From: Akkermansia muciniphila
Lineage (GTDB): Bacteria > Verrucomicrobiota > Verrucomicrobiia > Limisphaerales > UBA9464
Reading direction: 5' to 3'
DNA: 53,360 bases
NCBI GenBank assembly: GCA_945898055.1
Contig: CAMDGV010000030.1
Span: 1-53,360 of the forward strand
Shown: positions 27,870 to 37,025 of the stretch, piece by piece
How the letters are laid out: every line of letters begins with the position of its first letter
Numbering within the stretch: position 1 is the stretch's first letter
The notes under the pieces: generated by a model
What the model saw: the letters and a program-made list of their open reading frames with translations, nothing else
Told to the model about the DNA's origin: nothing
The model's database searches: none
Program-made: the position numbers and the translations under genes

Positions 27870-28976
27870 ATGAAAGTCGCACTAGTTGTTCATGATTATA
27901 ACGCGAATTTCGGGCAAGGACGCTATTGTATTGAATTAGTAAAACGACTTCATAACAGGGTAAGATTTCTAATTTTTGCAAACACGTTTGAAGCCCCCAT
28001 TTACCCCGGAGAACTTCGGGTTCATGTCCCAGCTATTCGACTTAATGCTCTCGCAACTGTTTTCAGCTTTATTCGGCAGGCTGAGACGAGAATAAGTAGC
28101 TTCCCATCTGATTTAATACACGCACAGGGGTTAACCTGCTGGAATACAGATATTATTACAGGTCACATCTGTAATTCAGCGAGAGAGAAAAAAATGAATA
28201 CAAAGTGGATTAAACCACGCTTATTTATGAAGCTGGTTATTCCTTTTGAGAGAAGATTTTACCAAAATAATCGTGCTCAACATCTTATTTCAATTTCAAA
28301 TATCCTAGACACCGAGATAAGAAATCATTACAGATGGAATAAGCCTTCTTCAATTATTTATCACGGCACAGATCAAAGTCTGTTTCGAGTAAGCTTAGGC
28401 GTTGAAGATCGGCAGATATTTAAAAATCAGTTTAGACTGACTTCTAACCGGTGGACTTGGCTATTTATGGGGGAAGCGTCTAAAGGATTACGTCAATGTA
28501 TTGAGCAAATTTCTCGTTTTGAAAATGCGCAATTGCTGGTTGTCAGTCGATCACGACTTAATAATTTTAAGATTCAAGCTTCTAGATTGGGTGTAAGCAA
28601 TCGAGTGATATTTCACGGCTTTGAGAGCTGTCCACAGAACTCCTTTCGTGCGGTTGATCTTTTTCTATATCCTAGTGACTATGATCCATTCGGAATGGTG
28701 GTCACTGAGGCGATGTCAAGTGGGTTGCCCGTGGTTGTTGGATCGGGGATAGGGGCCGCAGAGTTGATTGATCATGGAACGACGGGCTTTCTCTGTGATC
28801 CGCACTGCCCCGATCAGATTTCCTCGATCCTCCGACAGGTCGAGCAACTACCGGATCGAGGATCATCGATTGGTCGGGACGGACGGAAAGCCATCAGCCA
28901 TCACAATTGGGATGCCTGTGCCGATCAAACATTTAGAGTTTACGAAGAAGCTCTCAGTAGAAAAGCCAACAGATGA
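27870..28976 (+). CDS. GT4-family glycosyltransferase
   Basis: Cytoplasmic GT-B fold transferase of 368 residues. MKVALVVHDYNANFGQGRY gives the N-terminal Gly-rich donor/acceptor loop, and the C-terminal domain has VDLFLYPSDYDPFGMVVTEA (E-x7-E element) followed by GLPVVVGSGIGAAELI. The first two-thirds is A+T-rich, like the gene before it, whereas the last 200 bases return to the composition of the following gene. It probably adds sugar to the glycan made with the Wzy-like protein. It overlaps the next transferase by four bases (ATGA). Confidence 0.9.
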   Translation: MKVALVVHDYNANFGQGRYCIELVKRLHNRVRFLIFANTFEAPIYPGELRVHVPAIRLNALATVFSFIRQAETRISSFPSDLIHAQGLTCWNTDIITGHICNSAREKKMNTKWIKPRLFMKLVIPFERRFYQNNRAQHLISISNILDTEIRNHYRWNKPSSIIYHGTDQSLFRVSLGVEDRQIFKNQFRLTSNRWTWLFMGEASKGLRQCIEQISRFENAQLLVVSRSRLNNFKIQASRLGVSNRVIFHGFESCPQNSFRAVDLFLYPSDYDPFGMVVTEAMSSGLPVVVGSGIGAAELIDHGTTGFLCDPHCPDQISSILRQVEQLPDRGSSIGRDGRKAISHHNWDACADQTFRVYEEALSRKANR

Positions 28977-30067
28977 TCCCTCTTCGGGTTACCGCAGTTG
29001 TTCATGGTGGACCAGACAGCATCGAGTCGACTCGGATCCGCTCCTTGTCGCGAGGATATCCTTCGGATTTTCTTCGAGTGCTCTTTCGGCAAGAGGGTAT
29101 TTACGCCACCGCCCGGGCTTGGAATCGAGATATCGCCAAGTACCCTCCAGATCTTCTTTACATTCTCAATACCGCTGCGCCCGGTTCTTTACTTGCTCCA
29201 TGGTGGAGAATGCGAAAATCCCTCCGTTACATTCTTGATACAGGTGATGCGGTCTATGAGATGGCTCGTACCTCTGGGATCGGGGCAGGATGGAGACTAC
29301 CTTTGCTTTGGACCTTTGAACGACTTGCTCAACAGCACGCCGAGGTCATCGTGGTTCGTGGGACTCGCCACCGTGAGCTCCTCCAGAGTCAGGGTCGCCG
29401 TCAAGTGAGGGTCATCCGTGACGGCTATGCAGAAAATCAGGTTGTATCACCCAAGTCGGTGGAGGCATTACGAGCGAAACTTGGCCTCACAGGCCGTTTT
29501 GTTCTTGGGGTGATGGGCTCGACGATCCTGAGTCCCCGCCTCGGTATTTGCTATGGTTGGGATTTAATTGAAGCCTTAGCTCAGTTGAAAGACCTGCCTG
29601 TGGCTGGGTTAATTATCGGAGATGGATCCGGTTTACCGTGGCTGAGAGAACGTGCACAGACGCTAGGAGTTGCAGGCCGCATTGTCTTCACGGGTAGAAT
29701 TCCTTATTCCGATGTTCCACTTTACCTGCGGCTCATGGACACCGCATTTTCAACTCAGACTAATAATTTACCCGGTCAAGTTCGGACGACCGGTAAGATT
29801 CCCGAGTATATGGCCGCCGGGCGTTTTATTTTAGCGAGCCGAGTGGGTGAAGCTGAATTGCTTCTCCCTGAGCCAATGCTGATCGACTACCATGGAGAGG
29901 TCGATCTGGGTTACCCCGTAAGAGTAGCCTGTCGGATTCGGACCCTAATTGCCTCCGAAGACTTGCGGAATTTAGGGGCAACTCTCCCTGCTCGGGTTTT
30001 GGAGCAGTGTTCCTACGATAACCTGGCTCTCGAGTGGAATCGGCTAATCAATGACTTAAGGGAATGA
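28973..30067 (+). CDS. GT4-family glycosyltransferase (second copy)
   Basis: 364 residues; the ATG at 28973 overlaps the upstream stop as ATGA, so the two are translationally coupled. GT-B features: an N-terminal region with VVHGGPDSIESTR, then LGVMGSTIL, VAGLIIGDGSGLPWLRE, GRIVFTGRIPYSDVPLYLRL, and YMAAGRFILASRVGEAELLL in place of the usual E-x7-E loop. The acceptor and donor sugars are unknown. It is the last gene of the glycan patch and is more G+C-rich than its neighbours. Confidence 0.88.
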   Translation: MIPLRVTAVVHGGPDSIESTRIRSLSRGYPSDFLRVLFRQEGIYATARAWNRDIAKYPPDLLYILNTAAPGSLLAPWWRMRKSLRYILDTGDAVYEMARTSGIGAGWRLPLLWTFERLAQQHAEVIVVRGTRHRELLQSQGRRQVRVIRDGYAENQVVSPKSVEALRAKLGLTGRFVLGVMGSTILSPRLGICYGWDLIEALAQLKDLPVAGLIIGDGSGLPWLRERAQTLGVAGRIVFTGRIPYSDVPLYLRLMDTAFSTQTNNLPGQVRTTGKIPEYMAAGRFILASRVGEAELLLPEPMLIDYHGEVDLGYPVRVACRIRTLIASEDLRNLGATLPARVLEQCSYDNLALEWNRLINDLRE

Positions 30068-30127
30068 AGCCGAACTTGATCTTCAATCCGCACAAACGTT
30101 TTGTAAGACGGCTGGATAATAATTAAA

Positions 30128-30207
30128 GGGTAAGGTTCGCCCAGCCTCCTGATTCCCTATTCGTCTTCCGCGGATTTAGCCGACGCAAATGGGCTCAATT
30201 GAACCGT
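30128..30207 (+). repeat. Intergenic element copy 1, upstream of glycerate kinase
   Basis: An 80-base block that aligns by hand with 31659-31739 at about 58 of 80 positions. Conserved islands are GGGTAA, CGCCCA, TTCCC, ATTCGTC, TAGCC and ACCGT. Strand is arbitrary. It sits in the 294-base gap before the glycerate kinase gene. Confidence 0.65.
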
Positions 30208-30361
30208 TTCGCACAACGATCGGAGTTTGCCCCCGCTGTTGTAGAAGCGCCCCGCCAGTGAAGTCTAGCTCCCCCGAATCCGAGGAAGCAGCCTTGGTTC
30301 GTCCCGCTTCCTTCTGATTTTCGGATTGCACTTCGGCCTCTCTCGCTCACCAGATGAGGGC

Positions 30362-31486
30362 ATGGCTCTACGCGTTCTCATTGTTCCTGATAAATTCAAG
30401 GGCACCCTGACCGCAAGGGAGGCTGCCGAGGCCATTGCTACCGGCTGGATGCAAGCGCGGCCTCAAGACGAGATGGAACTTCTCCCGATGAGCGATGGGG
30501 GTGATGGGTTCGGCTCTATCATGGCTGAGCTTATTGGGGCCTCTCAGCGCTCGGTGGCGACAATTGACGCAGCGCATCAACCCCTAACGACCTCTTGGTG
30601 GTTCGAACCCGAGTCAAGTCGCGCAATTATTGAGTCAGCCAACATTATCGGACTTGCCCTTTTGCCTCAGGGTCGATTCCACCCTTTCGAACTCGACACA
30701 ACCGGTCTAGCCGCCGTGCTGCACGCCGCTTGGGACGCCGGAGCTAAGGAAGTCCTCATGGGCCTCGGAGGAAGTGCGACCAACGACGCAGGTTTCGGCC
30801 TGATGGCCGCTTTGGGTTGGAGCTTTTGTGATGCTTCAGAACGACCGATTGAAAAGTGGATTCAACTGGGAAATTTACATCACTGTTATCCTCCACCCGA
30901 TCTTCCCAGCTGCCGACTCACCGTAGCTGTCGATGTCAAGAATCCGCTTCTGGGGGCCACTGGGTGCAGTCGCGTTTATGGCCCACAGAAAGGCCTTAGG
31001 GCTGAGCAGGCTCCACTGGCTGAAGCTGCACTGTTGAGGATCGCTGAGGTTGCTGCCAACGAATTGGGCACCGATTGGGCTAGCCTGCCTGGGGCCGGGG
31101 CCGCCGGCGGCTTGGGCTTTGGACTCAAGGCATTTCTCAATGCGACGATTGAAAGCGGCTTCAGTATCTTTGCTCGCCACGCTGAACTGGAAAAGAAGAT
31201 CTCCGCGGCTGACTTGGTCATCACCGGAGAGGGCTCGATTGATCGCCAAACATATATGGGCAAAGGAACGGGTCAGGTGGCCGCCCTGTGCCAAAAATCA
31301 GGCAAACCCTGTATCGGTCTCGCTGGGATGATTGAAGGAATCCAAATAGGAGTCGCCACCCCACGTTTATTCCATCGTGTGGCCGGTGTCTCCCCTTTCC
31401 TTACCAACCCGGCTGAGGCCAAAGCTAAACCCTCACTCTGGCTAAGTCGGTTGGCTGAAAAAATAGGCCGTCAATACAGCTTCTAG
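30362..31486 (+). CDS. Glycerate kinase (GlxK/GarK type)
   Basis: Phosphorylates D-glycerate to 2- or 3-phosphoglycerate, linking glycerate and glyoxylate breakdown to glycolysis. 374 residues from the ATG at 30362. Family marks: VLIVPDKFKGTLTAREAAE at the start, MSDGGDGFGSIM (Asp-rich loop), LMGLGGSATNDAGFGLMAAL, LPGAGAAGGLGFGL, and VITGEGSIDRQTYMGKGTG. All the glycine-rich loops are intact. It stands alone, with related intergenic elements on both sides. Confidence 0.94.
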   Translation: MALRVLIVPDKFKGTLTAREAAEAIATGWMQARPQDEMELLPMSDGGDGFGSIMAELIGASQRSVATIDAAHQPLTTSWWFEPESSRAIIESANIIGLALLPQGRFHPFELDTTGLAAVLHAAWDAGAKEVLMGLGGSATNDAGFGLMAALGWSFCDASERPIEKWIQLGNLHHCYPPPDLPSCRLTVAVDVKNPLLGATGCSRVYGPQKGLRAEQAPLAEAALLRIAEVAANELGTDWASLPGAGAAGGLGFGLKAFLNATIESGFSIFARHAELEKKISAADLVITGEGSIDRQTYMGKGTGQVAALCQKSGKPCIGLAGMIEGIQIGVATPRLFHRVAGVSPFLTNPAEAKAKPSLWLSRLAEKIGRQYSF

Positions 31487-31973
31487 TAATTTCCACCTCA
31501 CCGCCTCATCATCCCAAACAGCTTAGTTATCTACATCCCTTCCGAAACGCAGTTTTCTTCGACAATCTGCTAGGATTTTGCTTTCGACGCGGAGGTTAAG
31601 TGACGGCAAAAAACAAGAGGGCTCCGCTAAACTTAGATTTAAAGTCAGTGTAACCCAAGGGTAAGCGTACGCCCAACCTTATGGTTCCCAATTCGTCCTG
31701 CTGGGGTGTAGCCTGCGCGGATGAACTTAATGGGACCGTCGCGGAAGCGTCGTGGTCTTGCTGAAATCCAACTACGGAGCGCTGGCTACGAATCACGCAT
31801 CCAACCCAGTCACCGCAGTATTGAATCAAAGGAGGTGTAAGAAAAGTCCACGCGACTTGGGTCGCCCTTTCGTCCCCGTCTTCGATTGTAGAATATCCTA
31901 CTTTCGGTAACCGAACGCCTCTTTTGGAAGATCGAATTGATCTGCTGTCATTCGGTGTTCAGGATTCCCTCCC
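31487..31973. other. Intergenic gap between glycerate kinase and tatD
   Basis: About 490 bases. The only feature I can support is the second copy of the intergenic element (31659-31739). A 77-codon minus frame across it looks like chance. The tatD promoter is probably in the last 150 bases. Confidence 0.45.
31659..31739 (+). repeat. Intergenic element copy 2, downstream of glycerate kinase
   Basis: Second copy of the block at 30128-30207, in the same orientation. Both copies could form a small hairpin at the start (GGG ... CCC). In this copy AACC and GGTT (31675-31686) form a perfect four-base stem; in copy 1 it is imperfect. Confidence 0.65.
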
Positions 31974-32783
31974 GTGATCAGCCAGTTTTATGATACCCAT
32001 GCGCATCTTGATTTTAAGGACTTTAATGCGGATATCTCTGAGGTCGTGGAGCGAGCCACTGCTGCCGGGATTTCACGGATCATCACCATCGGTACCACCC
32101 TTGAAAAAAGTGCTCGGGCCATCGAGATCGCTGATCGGTTTCCTTCAGTTTACGCTGCGGTTGGGGTGCATCCAGGACACGTCAACGAATCACCTGAGGA
32201 AATCCGTGAAGCACTCTTGCAGCTAGCCTCTCATCCCAAAGTGGTGGCGATCGGAGAGATCGGTCTCGATTTTTTTCGACGTCCCTCCGATTCCCTGCCT
32301 GATCCGGAGTTAGAGACCCTAAACCGGAGACGACAGCATTCGCTATTTCGTCAGCAGCTGGAGGTGGCAAGCGTCGCTGGACTAAATGTAATTATTCATA
32401 CTCGCGATTCGTTTAACCCAACAATGGAGGTCTTTCGGCCCTATGCTGATCGGGTTCGAGGAGTTTTTCATTGTTGGGTGGGAACCGTTGAAGAAATGAA
32501 GGAGGTGACGGCTCTAGGATCACTGGTGAGCTTTACGGGAATCGCGACCTTTAAGAATGGAGAAAATGTCCGTGCATCCATTGCTGCTGCGGCGGCAGGA
32601 AGTTTTATGCTGGAGACAGATTGTCCCTTTTTGGCTCCTATGCCGCATCGGGGGAAGCGGTGTGAACCCTCCTATATTGCTGGAATGGCTCCGATGATTG
32701 CCGCGGTAAGGTCTGAAACCGTGGAGACTCTTTCGTCGGATACCTGTCGGACAGCGCGGCTATTTTTCCCTCGAATGGGGTGA
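31974..32783 (+). CDS. tatD: TatD-family metal-dependent DNase
   Basis: Metallo-hydrolase of the amidohydrolase fold, a 3'-5' exonuclease in characterised members. 269 residues, GTG start. Metal ligands: YDTHAHLDFKDF (HxH), GEIGLDFF (Glu), VIIHTRDS (His), GVFHCWVGT (His) and LETDCPFLAP (Asp). It is convergent with proS, with a hairpin between them. Confidence 0.95.
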   Translation: MISQFYDTHAHLDFKDFNADISEVVERATAAGISRIITIGTTLEKSARAIEIADRFPSVYAAVGVHPGHVNESPEEIREALLQLASHPKVVAIGEIGLDFFRRPSDSLPDPELETLNRRRQHSLFRQQLEVASVAGLNVIIHTRDSFNPTMEVFRPYADRVRGVFHCWVGTVEEMKEVTALGSLVSFTGIATFKNGENVRASIAAAAAGSFMLETDCPFLAPMPHRGKRCEPSYIAGMAPMIAAVRSETVETLSSDTCRTARLFFPRMG

Positions 32784-32841
32784 TCGATTGATTTCGAAGG
32801 TCTGAATTGGGCTGGAGACTTGTCGAAGAACGAACAGCCGC

Positions 32842-32877
32842 CGCCTCCATCCCGATTTCGGCGGAGTGGAGGCGTTT
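32842..32877. terminator. Possible bidirectional terminator between tatD and proS
   Basis: A perfect eight-base inverted repeat (CGCCTCCA at 32842-32849, TGGAGGCG at 32867-32874) encloses a small inner hairpin (CCG ATTT CGG) and is followed by TTT on the plus strand. It lies in the convergent 126-base gap. Confidence 0.5.
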
Positions 32878-32909
32878 CATTGGAATCGATGAACCCACTG
32901 CGGGGCTGA

Positions 32910-34655
32910 TTAAACGTAGCGCGCTTTTTCGGTGTGGAACCAAGCGATGACTTCAGCGGCGGCTTCAGAGATCGGAACACACTTGACTGGACCCGTTCGA
33001 GGTTTGAGCTCGACTTCACCCTTAGCCAAAGACTTTTCACCCAGATTGACTCGCAGAGGGAAGCCGACCAACTCGCTGTCTTTAAATTTCACGCCAGGAC
33101 GCTCGTCTCGGTCATCAAGAATAACTTCAATACCCGCAGCGGTCAGTTCAGCGAGGAGTTGGAGTCCGAGGGTCATCGGTTGACCCTCTGGGCTGTAGTT
33201 AAGAGGCGTAATACAAACATGGTAAGGGGCCACCGAAAGAGGCCAGATGATGCCGTCTTTATCGTTGGATTGCTCAATGACCGCTTGGAGAGTTCGAGAG
33301 ACGCCGATGCCGTAGCAGCCCATGACTGCCGGATGAGGTGATCCATCTTCGGCGACAAAGGTGGCATTGAGTTTCTCGGAGTATTTTGTGCCGAGCTTAA
33401 AGACATGGCCAACTTCAATTGCGCGGCGAATCTTCAGGGGCTTGGCACATTTTGCACACGGCTCGCCGGCCCGAACGGTTCGGAGATCAAACCAATCTGA
33501 AACGCGAATATCCCTTTCGATCGAGACATTGCGAAGATGGAATCCATCGCTATTGGCGCCAGTGGTCATATCGTTTGCCCCGCGAAGACGTTCATCGGCA
33601 AAGACTTTCCAAGTGGGTGGTACAGAGCGGACCGCTCCAAGTGAACCAGGCAAGGCGCCTAAGGTGGTAAAGTGAACAAGGTCAGCGGGGTTTTTGACAT
33701 CCGCTGGGCGGGCCTCGATTGAGCCCGTCCGAGCCATAAACTTGGACTCGTTGAGTTGATCATCGCCTCGAATGAGGATGAGCACTGGTTGCCCGTCAGC
33801 AATGAAGACGAGAGTCTTAATTTGACGATTTGCGGAGATCCCATACGGAGCTTTGGCAAGAGACTCAATGGTAACCGCGCCTGGGGTGGGGAACTGTTCA
33901 GGTTCGGGACCTAGATCCCTCGCGGCGGTTTTGGGTAAGCCGCTGATCGCCTTTTCTATATTGGCGGCATACTGACACGCCTCGCAGTAAGCGACATCGT
34001 TTTCGCCGGTCTCGGCGGGAACCATAAATTCGTGGGAGTAATTGCCACCAATGACTCCCGTATCGGCTTCAACTGGGAAAGCTTGGAGTCCGCAACGGGC
34101 GAAGATCCGTGTATAGGCGTCGTACATTCGTTTGTAACTGGCCATTGCTCCTTCATCCGACGTGTCGAAGGAGTAAGCATCTTTCATCAGAAATTCCTTG
34201 GCACGCATTAGACCAAAGCGCGGACGGATCTCGTCACGAAACTTGGTTTGAATCTGGTAGAAGTTTTTTGGGAGTTGCCGATAGGAATTAATTTCTGAAG
34301 CGGCCAAAGTGGTGATGACCTCTTCGTGAGTGGGGCCGAGGACCCATTCTTTTTTTGCTGAATCGCGGACTTTGAAAAGAACGCCGGAAGCGGTCTCGTA
34401 GCGACCCGACTGTTGCCAGATTTCGGTAGGTTGCAAAGCTGGCATCAGAACCTCGATTCCACCGGCGCGGTTCATTTCTTCGCGAATGATTTGTTCAATC
34501 TTGCGAAGGGCCCTCAGTCCCATGGGGAGGAAAGTATAAAGACCACCGGTCAGTTTCCGGATGAGGCCGGCACGGAGTAGGAGTTGATGCGAAACGATCT
34601 CGGCGTCGGAGGGCGTTTCTTTGAGAGTGGGAATGAAGGTCTGGGACCAGAGCAT
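32910..34655 (-). CDS. proS: Prolyl-tRNA synthetase, bacterial type
   Basis: Attaches proline to tRNA-Pro. 581 residues, bacterial type with the YbaK-like editing insert. Class II motifs: IRKLTGGLYTFLPMGLRAL (motif 1), LGPTHEEVITTL and FRDEIRPRFGLMRAKEFLMK (motif 2), and GCYGIGVSRTLQAVIEQ (motif 3). The editing insert is at about 230-390 (IKTLVFIADGQPVLILIRGD). A C-terminal anticodon-binding domain contains VILDDRDERPGVKFKDSEL. Confidence 0.97.
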   Translation of the reverse strand: MLWSQTFIPTLKETPSDAEIVSHQLLLRAGLIRKLTGGLYTFLPMGLRALRKIEQIIREEMNRAGGIEVLMPALQPTEIWQQSGRYETASGVLFKVRDSAKKEWVLGPTHEEVITTLAASEINSYRQLPKNFYQIQTKFRDEIRPRFGLMRAKEFLMKDAYSFDTSDEGAMASYKRMYDAYTRIFARCGLQAFPVEADTGVIGGNYSHEFMVPAETGENDVAYCEACQYAANIEKAISGLPKTAARDLGPEPEQFPTPGAVTIESLAKAPYGISANRQIKTLVFIADGQPVLILIRGDDQLNESKFMARTGSIEARPADVKNPADLVHFTTLGALPGSLGAVRSVPPTWKVFADERLRGANDMTTGANSDGFHLRNVSIERDIRVSDWFDLRTVRAGEPCAKCAKPLKIRRAIEVGHVFKLGTKYSEKLNATFVAEDGSPHPAVMGCYGIGVSRTLQAVIEQSNDKDGIIWPLSVAPYHVCITPLNYSPEGQPMTLGLQLLAELTAAGIEVILDDRDERPGVKFKDSELVGFPLRVNLGEKSLAKGEVELKPRTGPVKCVPISEAAAEVIAWFHTEKARYV

Positions 34656-34773
34656 GGGAATATTCGGTTACGGTTTTGCGGTAATTCCGCATCCGACCCG
34701 GTTTCGATAGCGAGAGTGAGGCTTAGACGCCAGAGAAACTCCTCACTGTTTGTTGAAAAAGTAAAAGAACCGA

Positions 34774-36630
34774 CTATTTGATGCCAAGAGACATCCAGCG
34801 AAAGAAGAATCCGCCGGGATCCGAACCGCCTGACATTGAACCCGCGGTCCAGAATCGAGCTATCTGATCGAAAGCAGGCAAACGCTTGAAATCTGCCCAG
34901 CTTTCGATGGCGCGCAGGGCATCAAGACTGAGGGTGCCAACCGGCATCAGGGTGTCGATGCCTCGAGCCGTTCTGAGAGCTTCCCAAGTTCCACGCATCT
35001 CCTCTCGACTATTATAAAATCCGAAGACTCCATTAGTAGCACTTCCGGATAGGGCTCTAGCTGCGGTCAAATTGGCTGAGTTAGCGAGCGTATTGCTTGA
35101 TCCGGTGAGGTAGAGATCAAGGGCTTCTGGGGTCTCCGAAACAACGAGATAGGTCCCATTTGTAGCGAGATTAAATAAGGTTGTTTCCCCTTCTTTTGCG
35201 GAAATTTTTGCGACTAGAATTTTCTGATTCTTGGGACCGATCCGCTCTGAGAACTGGAGAGCGCCCGACTGCATGTGGATTAAAGCTTCCATGGCTTTCC
35301 AACCGGCAATCAAGCGACCAGGATTCTCAGAACCGATCAACTGAATCTGCACAGGGTTGGTGGGTTGCGATAGGTTTGTCCCGCGCAGAGGAAGGGTGAA
35401 GGAGATAAAGTCATCCCCAAGATTGTTCGCCAAATCCCGTTGGAGGTTAAAATTAGAATCGAAAGCTTGGCCAGCAGACTCGAGTGTGAGTTGGGCGATA
35501 CTAGAAACTTGAGGCGAGATTTGTTTTAGAGCGTCGTCGAGCGCTTTCCAACCGGCTTTGCCGTCGATCCGCCACCGCAGAAAAGAGGTGGCAATCGCTG
35601 GTATAGTAGGCGGCGGCAATGCCTCCAAAGAACGAGTTTCAAAAAGTTTGGTCACACCGGTCCGTTCATTGGCAGGGGCAATAATACGTAAGGTCGAAAC
35701 CAAACCTTGCGGTGAGTGATGGATGCCTGCACCCATTGCTTTAATCGAAGCCAAACCGGTAGCGGGTACCACTTTGGCTGGGTCGGCCCCGAGCAAGGTT
35801 AACATCCCGAAGACCGAGCTAAGTCCAGGGGCCATTTGTTCGTAAAAAGCCGCTACATCTAAATAGACCCAAGCTGCTGCCTCTTTGAAGGCATCGGCTT
35901 CGATCGACTTAAAGTAAGGTCTCGACTGCAAGCCGGAAGCGAGGTTGGGACTAGTGGCGCGGAGGGCAATCCGGCGGAGGGCCTCGGGAGAACTCCCCGC
36001 AAAGAACGCTGTGCCGAGCTGACCAAAGGAGAGTTGGATAGGGTTCGAATCCAGATCGGCGACATGGGGTGCCCCTTTTTTGGCGCTATTCAGCCCAGCG
36101 ACCGCGGCGCTCTGCAAACTGAGCGTCATCGAGGTAAATGAAGCCTCGCCAATCTTAAGGGGCTTTGAATTTAGAGTGCTATTTGTGGCAATCCGTTGAC
36201 GTGTCGTGGCGAGAATCTCACTGAGCTTCGAGGATTGATCCCCGGTATCGAAGGCAAGAACCCACGCTGGACCGGGGGAGTTATCGTCCCCAGATTTCCA
36301 TCCATCTTTGAGCAGAGCTAGGGTGATCTGGCCTCGGGCCAGACCCAAAAGTAGCGTGAGATCAAGGCCAGATTCTTTTTCAAACGGTGTTGCAAATTGA
36401 GTGCGAAAACCCGTCTCGAATTGTGTGCGGAAGGGAAGCATTGAGGCATCATTCCAAAGGCGCCCCAGATTGGATGACTTGAAATTGGTTCGAGCCGCGG
36501 TGGCGCTGGGTAAACTCAGGGCAGCCAGCGTGTCGTCGGGAAGAAGCAGCGCTGGGGCGGGGAGGTCTGCGTGTGCCCTTAGCCCGATGATGGACCAGAG
36601 CAGGAGGTGGAAGTGTCTTCGGAAGTTCAT
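34774..36630 (-). CDS. Exported hypothetical protein (DUF3352-like)
   Basis: 618 residues from the ATG at 36630, with a signal peptide (MNFRRHFHLLLWSIIGLRAHA). The body resembles DUF3352 proteins: LLPDDTLAALSLPS at the start, many Ala/Leu/Ser residues, repeated strands, and LTLLLGLARGQITLALLKDG. No catalytic motif was recognised. It may be periplasmic. The function is unknown. It precedes proS on the same strand with a gap of 118 bases. Confidence 0.75.
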   Translation of the reverse strand: MNFRRHFHLLLWSIIGLRAHADLPAPALLLPDDTLAALSLPSATAARTNFKSSNLGRLWNDASMLPFRTQFETGFRTQFATPFEKESGLDLTLLLGLARGQITLALLKDGWKSGDDNSPGPAWVLAFDTGDQSSKLSEILATTRQRIATNSTLNSKPLKIGEASFTSMTLSLQSAAVAGLNSAKKGAPHVADLDSNPIQLSFGQLGTAFFAGSSPEALRRIALRATSPNLASGLQSRPYFKSIEADAFKEAAAWVYLDVAAFYEQMAPGLSSVFGMLTLLGADPAKVVPATGLASIKAMGAGIHHSPQGLVSTLRIIAPANERTGVTKLFETRSLEALPPPTIPAIATSFLRWRIDGKAGWKALDDALKQISPQVSSIAQLTLESAGQAFDSNFNLQRDLANNLGDDFISFTLPLRGTNLSQPTNPVQIQLIGSENPGRLIAGWKAMEALIHMQSGALQFSERIGPKNQKILVAKISAKEGETTLFNLATNGTYLVVSETPEALDLYLTGSSNTLANSANLTAARALSGSATNGVFGFYNSREEMRGTWEALRTARGIDTLMPVGTLSLDALRAIESWADFKRLPAFDQIARFWTAGSMSGGSDPGGFFFRWMSLGIK

Positions 36631-37025
36631 GCGACGTGGGAAACCTGACCGAGTCGGATGATCAGGCAAGTCTGTCTTGCACAGGTTTGATGGATAGGTC
36701 GGAGAAAGAGGAGCGGTTTTTTGTCAATCGACCCGCAAGTTGGGCTTCCTGATTTTAGAATTTCGAATCAGTGCTTAGATATTCGACCCCAAAAGTAATC
36801 AATGAATGAGCTGGATTTGTGTTGAGTTTAGCTAATGCGTTGATGGTAGGGGTGACGTTGAATTCTGAAACTTTCGCCAACCGACAAGAGGATACCCTTG
36901 GGCAACCAATAGCTTTGGATCAACGAAGTTAAGGGTCAAAGGAACGAACTCAGAGGCGGATTTTAGCGGTGAAGCGGAATAAATTGCAAAAGTTGCTCGA
37001 TTTCTAGGTGTCAACCGAAGCGAGG
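36631..37025. other. Divergent intergenic region upstream of phoU
   Basis: About 390 bases with no supported gene. It should contain the promoter of phoU and of the divergent exported-protein gene; nothing sharper could be identified. Confidence 0.4.

Noticed and set aside
30128-30207. Cobalamin riboswitch on the reverse strand (GGGAA-type box)
   Set aside because: Only the GGGAA part fits; the B12-box and CCCGC parts are absent, and the orientation is wrong for the genes nearby.
30274-30296. SRP RNA core-like sequence (GAGGAAGCAGCC)
   Set aside because: It resembles only the loop of 4.5S RNA; the flanking pairing arms are missing.
31596-31829. 77-codon minus-strand frame across intergenic element copy 2
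   Set aside because: The corresponding frame in copy 1 is interrupted by a stop, so the conservation looks like DNA or RNA rather than protein.
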